Below are positions 45,001 through 57,800 of a DNA stretch of 64,000 bases, one piece after another. Under the pieces are notes generated by a model. That model was not told the DNA's origin. It searched no databases and saw nothing but the letters and a program-made list of their open reading frames with translations. A program made the translations under genes and the position numbers. Numbering within the stretch: position 1 is the stretch's first letter; each line of letters opens with the position of its first letter. The DNA is from Meta bourneti (taxonomy: Eukaryota > Arthropoda > Arachnida > Araneae > Tetragnathidae): the NCBI GenBank assembly GCA_933210815.1, contig OW119923.1, positions 12,205,529-12,269,528 on the forward strand, given 5' to 3'.

Positions 45001-48000
45001 TGTACTTGATTGAGCTGATTTTTATAGGACGTGATCGTATAGATGAAATCGAACCAGAATGGTTTAGTAGCGGTCCTACTAGTCAATCCGAAACAATTGA
45101 GCTCGTTGGGTTTGAAGATCCTCAACATGAAGGTGAGAATCGTAAAGGAAAGAAGAAGCGGTCAAAGCAAAATTCTCGCCGATCTAGTTTAAAATTGGAA
45201 GAAGGGGAGAAAGTTGATACTGTTGTACCTGAAGATAAAAGTTTGCAGAAAAAAGGTAATTTCTGAATAAATATTGAAAAGAAATTTCTGTTTTTTTTAT
45301 CATTCTTCTAATTTATAATTTTAGCAGTGTTATGTGCTTATTTTAAGGTTTTTAAAATTTCTTTTTAACATTTATTTATGACCTGTGAAGCCAACAATTG
45401 TCAATATAATGCAATCGTGTAGAAACTCAGGTTTGGGGAGGGTGCAAATTTTAGATGGTATCAATTAAAAACATTAAGCTTTCCGGTTGTAATTATTTAT
45501 TTAATGTAAATATTTTAGACTATTATGTATTCCTTACTATGCAACCCACATTTTAAGTGAGTGCCGAATATGTAAATTTAATGTTAAAATTATTTTATGA
45601 AATTAATAATTTTTGCAAAAATTCTTAAAAATTCAGTCAATACTTTTTAGAACTTGATATATTTTGAAACTAAGCCCCAGTCCCCTCTACTGAAATAATA
45701 TACATGGAGGAGTTATAATTTGAATTATTTTATCAAAGGGAGTGAAAACTTGCTTCTTAGGATTATCTTTGTGGACTTATGCTTATAGAAGTTGTAATCA
45801 TATAGCTACATGAACATCTATATAGTTGCTTGCTGAAGAATAGTTAACTAGCAGATATGGTAAAATTGTTTCATATTGGGTACTTCAATATTCCATTAAG
45901 AAACTACATCTAAGGTGTTTCTCCAGATTAAACAAATTCCTATTCCTCTATCTTATCTTAATTTATATTACTTTTTAATTGAGTAGTTTTCATGGCTGGC
46001 TTAGCCACATTAAGAAACTTAAGCCAATATCAAGAGACTTCTATTTTTCTTGTCTCCATGTGATTTCTCTAGAATTCTCATTAGGTGCCTTGAATCACCT
46101 AAATTCTAAATGTAATTTTTAAAGATAGGACAAAATCATCACACTTAGACATACAATTGAATTATAATAGAAAGGTATTTCAAATGACTGGACTGCCACA
46201 GGGAACTAAAAGACGACTTTGCAACTATTTTCCCTTGGTGGCTGAGTATTTTAAGCAAAATTGTCTAAAAACTCCTATTTTCAAAGTTTTGGCGATTTTT
46301 CGAAGATGTTGCTGACTAAAAATAATTCATCCTCCTTCCCCTTTTATAACCAATCTTTCTTTAAGTTACAAATTCATATCTTTTCTGCTTCATCATCAGA
46401 AAATAATTTTCTGACTTTGACATACTGCACTCCAATGGTATTAAAATGTTTGGTAAATGTAAATATTGCGATCACTTAAACAAAGTATTTGCAGTAGAAT
46501 GTATATTTTTCTATTAAAAGTGTGAACTGTTAAGTGCCCAGCTACACCAAATACTTCCTACTTGCAACATTTGGGACAGTCATGGCTCAGTGGAATGTCC
46601 ATTGCATTAGCAACTGGCAAGTTGTATGCGACATAGGTTCGATTCCTCCCTGTGTGTATTTCTCTCTTCTGTGGCTGTAAAAATTTTTTTGTGTATGTCC
46701 CAGGGTATGCCGATTTAAATCACTTGATTTAAATCAAAATTTTAAATTTAATTTTTCTTTGTTATGTTTAATAATATTGAAAATGAAATAACTGTACAAG
46801 ATGCATGTTATTTTATTCAAATGAGTTTAGAACTTGCTCATACAGTGTTCACCCCAAAATTATACTGAAAATCATCCTCCTTTTGAAGGCACTAAATAAC
46901 AGTTAGCTGAATGGGATCATAATAACCAGACAAGTGTTTCCATCTTGGTCCATTTACCATTAGATGTCACTCACAAGCCTGTTTAGCAGTGTTGGTTTTG
47001 TTTTAAACATTCCTTGTGACTATAAATTGCACATGGCCAATTTTAAACCATTTACCATGTGATGAGTGAAAATGCTCGAAATATTTTCTCTCAAATTATT
47101 AAAATTTGGGTAACTTGCTTTCTTTTTAAGATGTTCTAGTTATTTATTTAGTATTGTAGTCTTAAAAAATATGAAGATACTCGCAGCGAAAAGATTTTCT
47201 GCAGTATCACAAGCATTCCAATTTTGCACATAAATATTTATAATTGGCAATTTTAATAGTTTCACTTTGTATTTTAATAGTTTCATTTTGTTTTGTGTAA
47301 TATATTGGTTAATTGTTATTACAATTTATTGAGAAATTTTATGCATTGATCCCTTAGAATTTAAACTGCTAGAATAACTTCAATATTCCTGAAATTGAAA
47401 TTTTGTATGTAAAAGTTAATTCATTACTCATTGATAATTGAGTGAGTATGTTAAGAAAAGATTATGGGTTGAAGCAGAAAGCTATTGGAATTGATAATTT
47501 TGTTATTGCAAGCTCAAAATTCCATTGAATTGGCATGCTCTGGGGATGCTATTACACTTGTCTATGCTGTTCATAGACAAAAGCTTCATTTTTTGTTTTT
47601 TATATAAACCCTTTTTGCGTGCTTGAAATGTACCTATGAAATACTTGTCAATGCTCAAAGAATTTGAAAAATAGGCATATTTGATTTCAAATTTATGTGT
47701 TTTCATGTCATCTCATTTTTTACTGTTAACTTAAAAATATAACAATTTTTTCACCAATAAGTTATTTTTGCAAGCTAAGAATTAATGAGAAGTAGGAATT
47801 TTTTTCAAGATGCAAGTTCTTATTTTCTATTGGTGACATGATTTTCTCAAGTCTTGAACTAATTAATTATTTTATATCAAGTAATTGAAAACATTTATTC
47901 ATTATATGATAAATATATAATGCAAAAAAATTCTGAAATTTGTATGATTGAATAATTCATATGTGGGTGGGATCCGGCAACCTCATTTATCTGGGTCCAA

Positions 48001-48780
48001 AAAATTCACGTCATTAGTTATGAGTTAAACTAAAAGCAATCTAAGCCTCCAAACCAACCAACAAACCTCATAGCATTTTTGTAAAGAGCCTTCGCCAAGG
48101 ATGTAGCCCTAACTGGGGCTATTAAAACAAACTTTGAAAAGACTAATTTTGATATTTTTTATAGTTTATGGTACTAAAGCTATTATTTAACAATGCTTTG
48201 GCTGTAGCAGTCCTGAAATGGTCATCATTATTTACATTTACAAAAATTGCCATAAGCTTGTGCATTTCTTATTGTGTATTAAGAATTTGAACTATGAATG
48301 GTTATCTTCCATTAATGATTTAACTCTTCAATTCCTTAATCTTTGTTTCAGCTGATTCAAAACAAGAAAATTCTAAAAAGGCTATTACTGAAGTTAAGGA
48401 AACCACTGATACTCAAGATACCAACCAACCTACTAAAACCGGATTTGAAATTGATGAGCTGTTTAAAATGGACTGGATTCCTGGTCTTATTCCGGTTTGT
48501 TTTCAATTAAGTACATAAACTTACAGTGATGTAAATCTACTTAGGTAGAAAAATGTCCATTTTGCAAGTTTTCGATAAAACATGGTTTTGTGGTTTCTAT
48601 TTTAAACCTTTTAATACAGCACGCAGAGCTCTTCCAATGTTTTAATTGTTTCATTACCCTAAATTGATTTTGGACCGTACTCAAAATCATCGAATTTGGA
48701 CGTAGGAATTTTTCTACCAAGGTACAGTAATAATGCAGATAAAATAAGAATTTTGTTATTCCTAACATGTTTCTTTTCAC

Positions 48781-48830
<50 letters not shown>

Positions 48831-51800
48831 TTATTTATTTATTTAAAGTTGCCTTTAGCAACATGATTTTTTAGGTAATCATCTGGTTTTCAACTTTAGC
48901 TGGTGATCTGTTATTCACACAAATGGTTAATGTATATTCGAAAGTTATTGAACCTGGAAGATGTAAGCGAACTTCTTTTATAACCAAAATATCAAAAGAG
49001 TTTATTCAATCACTCTTTACAACACTTCCTCCTTGAGATCACTGTTAGCGTTATTCCTATGAAGATTTCAAATTGTTTTTAGCCCCCTCTGCACACCTTG
49101 AAGAAATAGAAGTTTCATCAGAGCTACAGGAAATTCTTTCTTTTGATACCTCACTTGTTAAGATTCGTAAAAGGGATCTATACTATAGAAATAATATAGA
49201 TTGTCTTTTAAAAGGCTTCCAACAATGTGCAATTGTTTTTATGATGCTTTTTGATAGTAATGTTTTCCTCTCGAGTCAGTAAACATTCATTTCACATTTA
49301 CTCGGTCCTGAATAGAGGCAGGAATATCTTTTTTTATAAGTGACTCAAGTATCAGTATCAAAAATTAGTACTAGCTGAGTTTGATAACCTTGATAATAGG
49401 TTTTATTTTTATTTGATTGTGCTGGTTTTGTCTGCTTTTGCTTCCTCATTTATATTTGGTAATATTAACATATCTTACTATTTTATGAAAGTCCAGTGCC
49501 ATTATGAAAAATATAAAATATTAATGGAATACAGAAAAGAGTAAGTCTACAAAATGCTTAATACGAACTGTTACTTTTCTCTGTTATACTTAAAATAATA
49601 AACTGATGTGAATGTTGATCTAATTTCTAAATGTCAATGAAAGAAAATGTTTACTTTTTTATCTCACTTGGCATAAATAACTTACTAAGCCTGTGAGACT
49701 AGCCCTTAAGAACCATCTCAAGATGGTATGAATAAACTGGCCTGAGGGACAGCCACGACAGTAGATGCCGAGTTGGATTTGGACGAAGCCTGAGCCGAGT
49801 TGTATTTAGAGCAGAGGGATATACTTGCACTCAATTCGATCTTCATTGATTTCAAGTGTCCACTGCAAAGCTTAGAGCAATCTGGTCTTCTCAAAAGAAA
49901 TATTAGCATATAGTAATTAATTACCAGTGTCTTCAATTTTTGCTGTCAGAATGTGCATATTTTGTAATTTGCCACTAGCTGACTGCAGAAGGCAATACTG
50001 TACTTGATAGAGATTCTGATGGAAATCCCATCAACCCCTACCCTTATTACCAAACTAAACTGTTCATTTTAACTACCAAAATTATCTCCACAGCTCTTGC
50101 GTTTTTTCTATCTCCTTTTCAGGCCAGATTGTGTTTGCCTCTTGTGCTCCTTTGGAATGTGAATTGAACTCTTAATTGTACCAATTATATTAAATTCTAT
50201 CCTTTATCTTCCTATTTTTCAAGTGCTTTCTTTAATTTCTCTTTTATAGCAATTTTAATTATAAAATTTGATATGATGTAGAGGTAAGCTGATTTTAATT
50301 AGGTACTCTAATTGATATGTCCTTTCCATTCTGTACTAGATTATGACATTATGGCATAGCAAAAAATGATTACGAATTGTAATGTATTTTAGTTTTAAAT
50401 AATCTTATTGGTTCCATTTCATCATGTTGATTTGATTTTTATTGTAATTGTGTTTAGATAAAAGGCTTCATTGTAAGTTTCCAGATTCTCTCTAGGAAAA
50501 GATGCCTTTAAATTTTGTTTGCAGTGAACTACTTTTTGTGTGAAAGAAATTTTTATTTAAGTGAGATATCTATTTGTACACGAAGAAAATTTATCCCAGT
50601 GATATTTGTTGCAACCGAAGGGTTGCGAGTTCGAATCCAGCCAAACACCGTCGTGTACAAAGGGGGCTGGTGCACGTTAAATCTGTCGTGGCCTCAAATG
50701 TCCTCACGTTGGCGTGGTGTGGAAGTTTGGAGAGTGGGGTGCCAGCTCAGGTGTTGCCTCGTCATCTGACCGTGGTTGAAAATTACGTGGTGTTGTCCTC
50801 GGATCTTTCCCTTTGGGATTGATCCCGGACCGTCACCAATAGCCCGTTGTGTTGCTCCAGTGTGACGTTAATTGAAATACCACCCCCCCCCCCAGTGATA
50901 TTTGTTACAAGAAAAGTGAATCTAGGGTCACTTATTGATTGGTGTGGATGTCATTACAAATGTATGTAATGGATAAATGTGAGTATAAAAACTTTTATTT
51001 CTTATAATAGAATGAGCCACCACCTGAGAGCAATACCAATGAAATGGGTTGCAGTCGCTTTAGTCAGTGGTTCCGTAAAGACAGTCCTTTGCATGATGTT
51101 GTGGCAGAATCTAGGAATGACAGCCGGCGATCCTCTCTTCATGATGAACTCATAGTCAATGTTTTGAATAGTGAGTGACTAATTTTTATTGGTGTACGAC
51201 TATTCAGATGCCTCTCCTACTACCTTCAATTATTAATTTGTAATTAATTGAACCTGTAGTTGAATGTCTGAATGAAAACTTAATTTTGAATTGGTTTAGC
51301 TATATAAAATTACTAAGATACTTAAGTTAACATACTATTTTTGCTATTTAAAGTTTATCTTAAAAAATTCATGTCTTATCACTACATGCAAAATAGGCAT
51401 GTTCAAGTTGTAAACTTGGCTATGGGTTGATGGTTTCTGTACTCGGTATTTGAGTTTGTAGGTCATTGAATTTTAAAAGTAATCGTAATACCTAGGACTC
51501 ACATGTGCAGTAAGTTTCTTGGTTGCATTGTACTAAAATCTTGTCACAAAGATTGTTCATTTCTTGATGTTATCTTGAGGGTTTGCCATAATGGCCTAAT
51601 AGTCCTTATGGTAAAACCTTAACTACCTGTCTCCAAAATGCAACTTCCTTATATGTCTCTGATTTTTTTTATGTTATTGGGTTTTACTCTGTATATTCAT
51701 CATGTGTTTAATAGTGCTCTCTTATGTTTTATTCATTAACGTTTTGTTACTTTAATCAGAAATGCTCATGGTGCTAGCTTTTAATGGGAACTTTTTAGTC

Positions 51801-54800
51801 ATTCCTGTTTTATTTTTCACTACCTTACCTTATTCGAGTTAATCACTTCTCTTTTGTAGAAAAATGTTTAATCATTTAAGTGTGAAGAACAAAAAATTTG
51901 ACATCTTTTCGACATTTTTAATTTTACAACTTTTGACATCCTATACCTGCATATCCATCCATGTAATACATTTTATATACATTGCACCCCAACTGTATGA
52001 TAAAAGGATGGAAGGTAGCAATGAAGTAACTACAAAAGACGATTTTGAGGAGTTTTGTGGGATTAGAAATGGCCATCTTAAGTTCCTTTTCTGTAAAAAC
52101 GTTCAACTCAATTTGTAAAAATGACAAATCTACAATGAATACTCTCACACTCCTTGTTTGCCTACTAATACTTTTGACTTGTGGTGCTCTTGCACTAGGC
52201 ATGCAAGAGTTTAGAATTTTGCCATCTTCAAGGGAAGGATGATTAATTAGATAAGATATTCATTGCTGAGTTTTTTAATGCAAATGCATTTTTTCGTGAA
52301 AATTTCATTTTGTGGCACATGTGCAATTATAAAGAACTTGTTTTAAAACTGAATGTCTTCAGTAGATAAAGCAAAGGTAACCTATTACTCTTTAAAATTT
52401 TTTAAAAAGAAAATCATTGTTATAAGCATACTTTCCTTATATAAATTGTTTAAATATAGCTTCAATTTGCAAAATAAGGCACCTTACTTTCTGTCACTAT
52501 GACAAGGAATTTTTAGTATTTCAAGTCCTAATTCGGATTTTTTAACATTAACGTTCTTTCAATAACTCCAAAATTCCACTTCAAATTTGCTTTATTTTAA
52601 CTTGTATGCTGCTTTAAATCAAATACTTTGTTGCATGTGATGAAAAGGAATTACATTTAGTAAAAAATAAATATTTAATAAATTTACAACAGGAAATAGT
52701 GAAATTAAACTAAAGAAAGTTGTCAGGAAAAGTTCTGAAGATATTAATTTGTGATCCTTTTTTTGTATAGTTGCAATAACTTACAACAAAAAATTGGACA
52801 TTTTAAAAATCTAAATTAATTCCGATAGCAAGAAACAAAAGACATCACTGTGTGTGGTTAATGAACATTTCGTTTCTGTTTGTAACAAAATATCATCTGT
52901 CCCAAATATTAGGAAATTGTTTATATTTCACAAAGAAAAAATAAGGCTAAAAATAAATAAAATTATCAAAGCTAAAATTCCGTAAAAAAAAATAATTTTA
53001 GGAAAATTGCTTTTTCAGCAGTATTGGTAAAACAATCCAAGTAATTGCAATGCTCAAAATACATTCCAGCTTCTCCAGAACTACCAAATTAGAGTTGATT
53101 TAAGTATACTTACTCATGTTTTAGCATGAAACTTGTCACGTATGTAAGCAAAGGAAATTGAACTAACATATTCACTAAACTAAAATATATTTTATAAAAT
53201 ATGTAAAATTTTATTAAAATATATTGAATAAAATTCATGCTAGTTGCACAGAAAAAAACAAATATTGAATGAGAAGGCAGACTGATGCAACCAAGTTCAG
53301 TCACTAAATGAATGCAAATACTTACAGTATGCAAAATTTCGTAAAAATATAACCAGCTGTTTGGATTTAATGTGGGCACACACATGTGGAAACCACTGAT
53401 TTTGCATTAGAAGAGTCCAAAACAGATAAACCTGAAATGGGTTCAAAATATTCAATGCACAATCACTTCATTCTTGTTTATATAGATTAATTATGTTTTG
53501 GACCTTATGCCTTAAACCAGACCAAAATGATGCAGTTTAATCAATAAAAAATAAGGTTGGATACTTTTTTATCAGAAATCATGCTTTGATGCATTCTTTC
53601 CTAGGAAATTTAATGTAACATAATTGAATCACTTTAATAGTATGAAAAATTCTTATTGTATTTGTTATCTTTGTATTACCTAATTCTTATTACATGAAAA
53701 TTTTCCTTTGAAGGTATTGTAGAACCTCAGATAGCAATACCATCTCCCATTCAGAACTCCTCAGATAACTTTTTTGCGCCTATCAGCCCAGCTCTGTCAC
53801 ATTCTTCTGGTTATGCCCTGCCTCAAACCAAATCAAGCAAAGACATCATGGAGATGTTGCAATCTGCACAAGCAAGTCAGGATTCTACCATGAATGGAGG
53901 ACCTCCAAAAGGTTTGTCAACTTCCAGTTGTCTTTCTGCTATAATGTGTTGCTATTTTATGTCAAATTGGGCAGTTTTTTATTCTCAAGAATATATTTGC
54001 GAGTTGCAGGTTTGATTCCTCGCCTGGTATATTTCTACAGGGTTCCCACACTCCTTAGAAACTCATTTTTAGCTAATCTTTTTAAGAGTCCTTAAAACTC
54101 CTCAGTTTTAAAATCGAGTCCTTAAAAACTCCTTATTTTTTCCCAAAATTAGAACACTAAATTTTTCTGACGGCAGTCATTTTCCGATTTCTCCCGTTTT
54201 TGAGCTTTGTTGTCCAATCTTCTTGGGCGGGAAGCGGCAGATTTCACTGGGAGACAACATTTATCCTCCCCTCTTCAGAAACGAATACCTGATTGACCCT
54301 CCAAAGGGGTGTGTGACTGCGGACACCCCGCAAGGCTTATTGACGGGTAATGACCATTTAGTTCATTGGGTCTGGTGAGATAGATGACTTCCATTGATAG
54401 ATTTGCTCAGGCTTCGTGTTCTCGTGTTTATCAGCTTTTTCCCAGGTGTTTTCACATAGTTTTTACAATGACAAAGTTTCTAAACATCTGAATAATTGTA
54501 TAATAATCTGAATATCTTTTCCCTTTGGGATTGATCCCAGACTGTCACCAATAGCCCATTGTGTTGCTCCAGTGTGACGTTAATTAAAATACTTACCTAC
54601 CCCTAAAATGCCCTCTTTACAGCTTAATAGGATAACTTTTAAAATTGAATAAGCTCAAAGTCTGCTCTCCATACTGCATCTATTTTTTTAATTTGTATTA
54701 AGTTCTTTTTCTTTATTTGTATCCACATTCCACATAGTGTACCATACAGGGTATCCAATCTTTTAAGAGTATATTTTACACTGGAAAAATTCATTTATGG

Positions 54801-57800
54801 TAAAAATTAAAATTGCTTAGTTATGTAAAAATATTTGAAGTTATCCTTTTAAAATTATAGAATTGCAAAGAACACCAAATATTAAGAGTTGAAAATATTC
54901 TTAAATTTAAAGTACCTTAATAGAGATAAAATGCTATAACACAAATTACTCATTCTTGTTTTGAAATATTACTGCATTATGTAAAATATTCCTTAAATTT
55001 CAGAATCTGTAAAAACTGTAAAAGAATTAGAAGCTGATTTAAAGAGAATTGTTTTGGGTGATAAACCAAAAGAAGAAAAGTCAGCATTTGATAAACTGGT
55101 GAGTTGGTAGTCTGCGTTTCATTTTTTAACTCTAGCCATTTCGGAAATGAAAATTTTTATAACCAAAAGGTTGCCCTAATTCTGTTAAGTTTTATAATTA
55201 AAAAGAGTAAGAACAAAATTTAAAAGATATATAACATTTTAGTGATCTTCAAATCACTTAGCTTTTCACGTACTAATTAACAGAGCTACGATAGTCCGAT
55301 TGGAAGAGTAGTAGATTAGCAACCAGAGGGTTGCGAGTTCGAAACTAAATCCAACTAAGACTCAAATATGTGGGGCCTGGTGCATGATAAATCGGTCATG
55401 GCCACAATGTCCTCATGTGTTGGCATGGTGTAGAGTATAGAGAGTGGGGGCTAGCTCAGGTGTGACTTACCATCTGATGGGGTTCAAAATTATGAGTTAT
55501 TCTCAGATCTTTCTCTTCGAGATTGTTCCTGGGCCACAGTAGCCCAGTTGGAAGAGTAACGGACTAGTAACCAGAGGGTTGCGAGTTGGAATCCAACCAG
55601 ACTCGTGTACAAAGGGGGCTGGTGCATGTTAAATCTGTTGGGGCCTCGAGTGTCCTCACGTTGGCTTGGTGTAAAAGTTTGGAGTGGGGCTCAAGTGTGA
55701 CCTCGTCATCTGACCATGATTCAAAATTATGTGGTGTTATTCTCAGATCTTTCCTTTCATGGGTTGATTTCGGACTGTAGCCAATAGCCCATTGTGTTGC
55801 TCCAGTGCGATGATAATTAAGTACCTACCAACCAACAGCTCTATTTATAAGTTAGAATGCTTGTTCTGCATGTAGTTACTTAGCCAACACTACAAAAATG
55901 AACTTGCACTGCTATATATACTATTGTATTGTAACTCAACTCCACCATAAAGTACTTTTTGGTTAGTTGCACTCTTTCAAGTGTCTTGAAATTGGTGACC
56001 AACAAAGTGATTAAAAACAAGCTAGATGGTTCTTGCCTCATTCATTGCACAATTCAATGGGTGGTCCACGATGAACAGTTGAATTGCTATTATGATACTA
56101 ATCTCTTCCAACTGTCTGACACCCTGTAACAGACAACGCTCTTATTCCTATCACATCTTTATTTCAACAAACTGCAGACTGCACTCACACTCGGCTGCTA
56201 AAGGCATCATAGGACTGTACTGTTGTAATCTTTAATTGCTTGACCACACACCATAAGTATACCCATGGTCTTAATTCAGGTCTCACCCAATTGGCAACCT
56301 ATCAACTAGTAGCATCTATTGAATTCAACCCTTCTAAATTCTGGTGGGGAGTATTGCAATGAACTTGGGCACTACAAAAAATAACTTACAATAGTCTAGT
56401 AGTGTAACCTAACTCCACCATGAAGTACTCTAGTAGACTGTCTCTTGCATGTCTTGCTTGCTAAACTGCGTACTAAACACTGTTTTCTTGAAACCTGGTG
56501 TTTTAATATGCTTGTAAAACTAATCTGGCTTGGCATGAGACATGTTTTGTCAGCATTATAACCTGCTAACCATCTAACTTGCCCATTGCTACTTTAAAAA
56601 TTATATCCAAGCATCATAGTCGACTTATGTATCCAATTCTTACCCTTGCTCACTTTCACTTTAGGAATATTTTCTTTTTATGGTGTCGCCTTATAATGTT
56701 ATGTATGCTTCCTAAGCAGTTTTGCAGGAGTATTAAGAAAGCAACAATATATATAGTTCATATTTATTAAAAGTTAAAAAAAGCAAGCATAAGTGCTTAA
56801 CTACCATCCCTACTCTGAGGAAACAGAAGGAACATAAGGAGGCATGTTTTAAGTATTAAAACCTTATAAAGCCTAACTATTTTCATAGAATTTATCATTT
56901 GATAAATTGAATTATTTGGGAAACGTAATATTCTCAACTTATCAGTTAGGTTATGGTGATACATTCTGAAATGAATTTTAATATTCACAACAAAATTAGA
57001 TCTTTAGGTGTATAATCTAAAATCTGGTGATTTTGACCCTTGTTTCTTTGGTATCAGCCACGTGATTAGCATTTTGATCCTTAGTTCAACAGGCTTCGAG
57101 TTTGAATCCCGGTATGTGCCTGGATGTTCATAGTGGTTGAGAATCCATTTTAAGCTGTAGGCATTAGTTTAATTAGCCATCATATTGCCAAAAACGACCA
57201 AAGAGCTACAAACCCAAACCTACTTTGATATTAATCCTTTAAAGAGATTGAAAATGAAATGCTTCCTTCACTATTAAAAAGTTGCTTCGTTGATCATTTC
57301 ATATGGCCAGAGTCTCATTTCAAATGCATTTCATGATTTTAAAAAATTGGTTAAGATTAAGAATTCCATTGAAAATGATCTTCCATTGAAAACTAACACC
57401 CAGCTATATTTGAAGGGAGTCATGGAAGTACAGTGGGTGAGAACTGAGCTGGTACATTTACAAGTTGAAAACAAACATTTGCCATTTTTTTCTTCTATCA
57501 CTTCACTACACTTGTTTTCATTATGTCAGCCCTGCTAATAATTATCCAATTAACCAAATTCTTCTGTTTTTATTTTTTAAATATCCTGAAGTTTAATCTA
57601 ATGAGCATGTACTTCAGTTGCAGCACATGTCGGATTCTAATAATTCTCAATCAGCACCCATGAGCATGGGACCTCTAGACAAGTCCAAAGCTCTGCAAGA
57701 ACAAGACCTCCTTCAAGACATGCTCAGTGCATCCCATCGACCTTTGCACTCACCTGTACAACAGACTTTCCAAATGTTTGAAGAAAAGCAGCCTATTTTC

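Noticed and set aside
50515..50822. Two overlapping open frames of 82-84 codons
   Set aside because: They run through a young SINE and recur in every copy of that SINE (for example near 30,457 and 31,462), so they are repeat shadows.
52045..52242. 65-codon frame with a signal-peptide-like Leu-rich stretch
   Set aside because: Inside intron 8, no conserved partner, overlaps equally long frames in other phases; likely chance.
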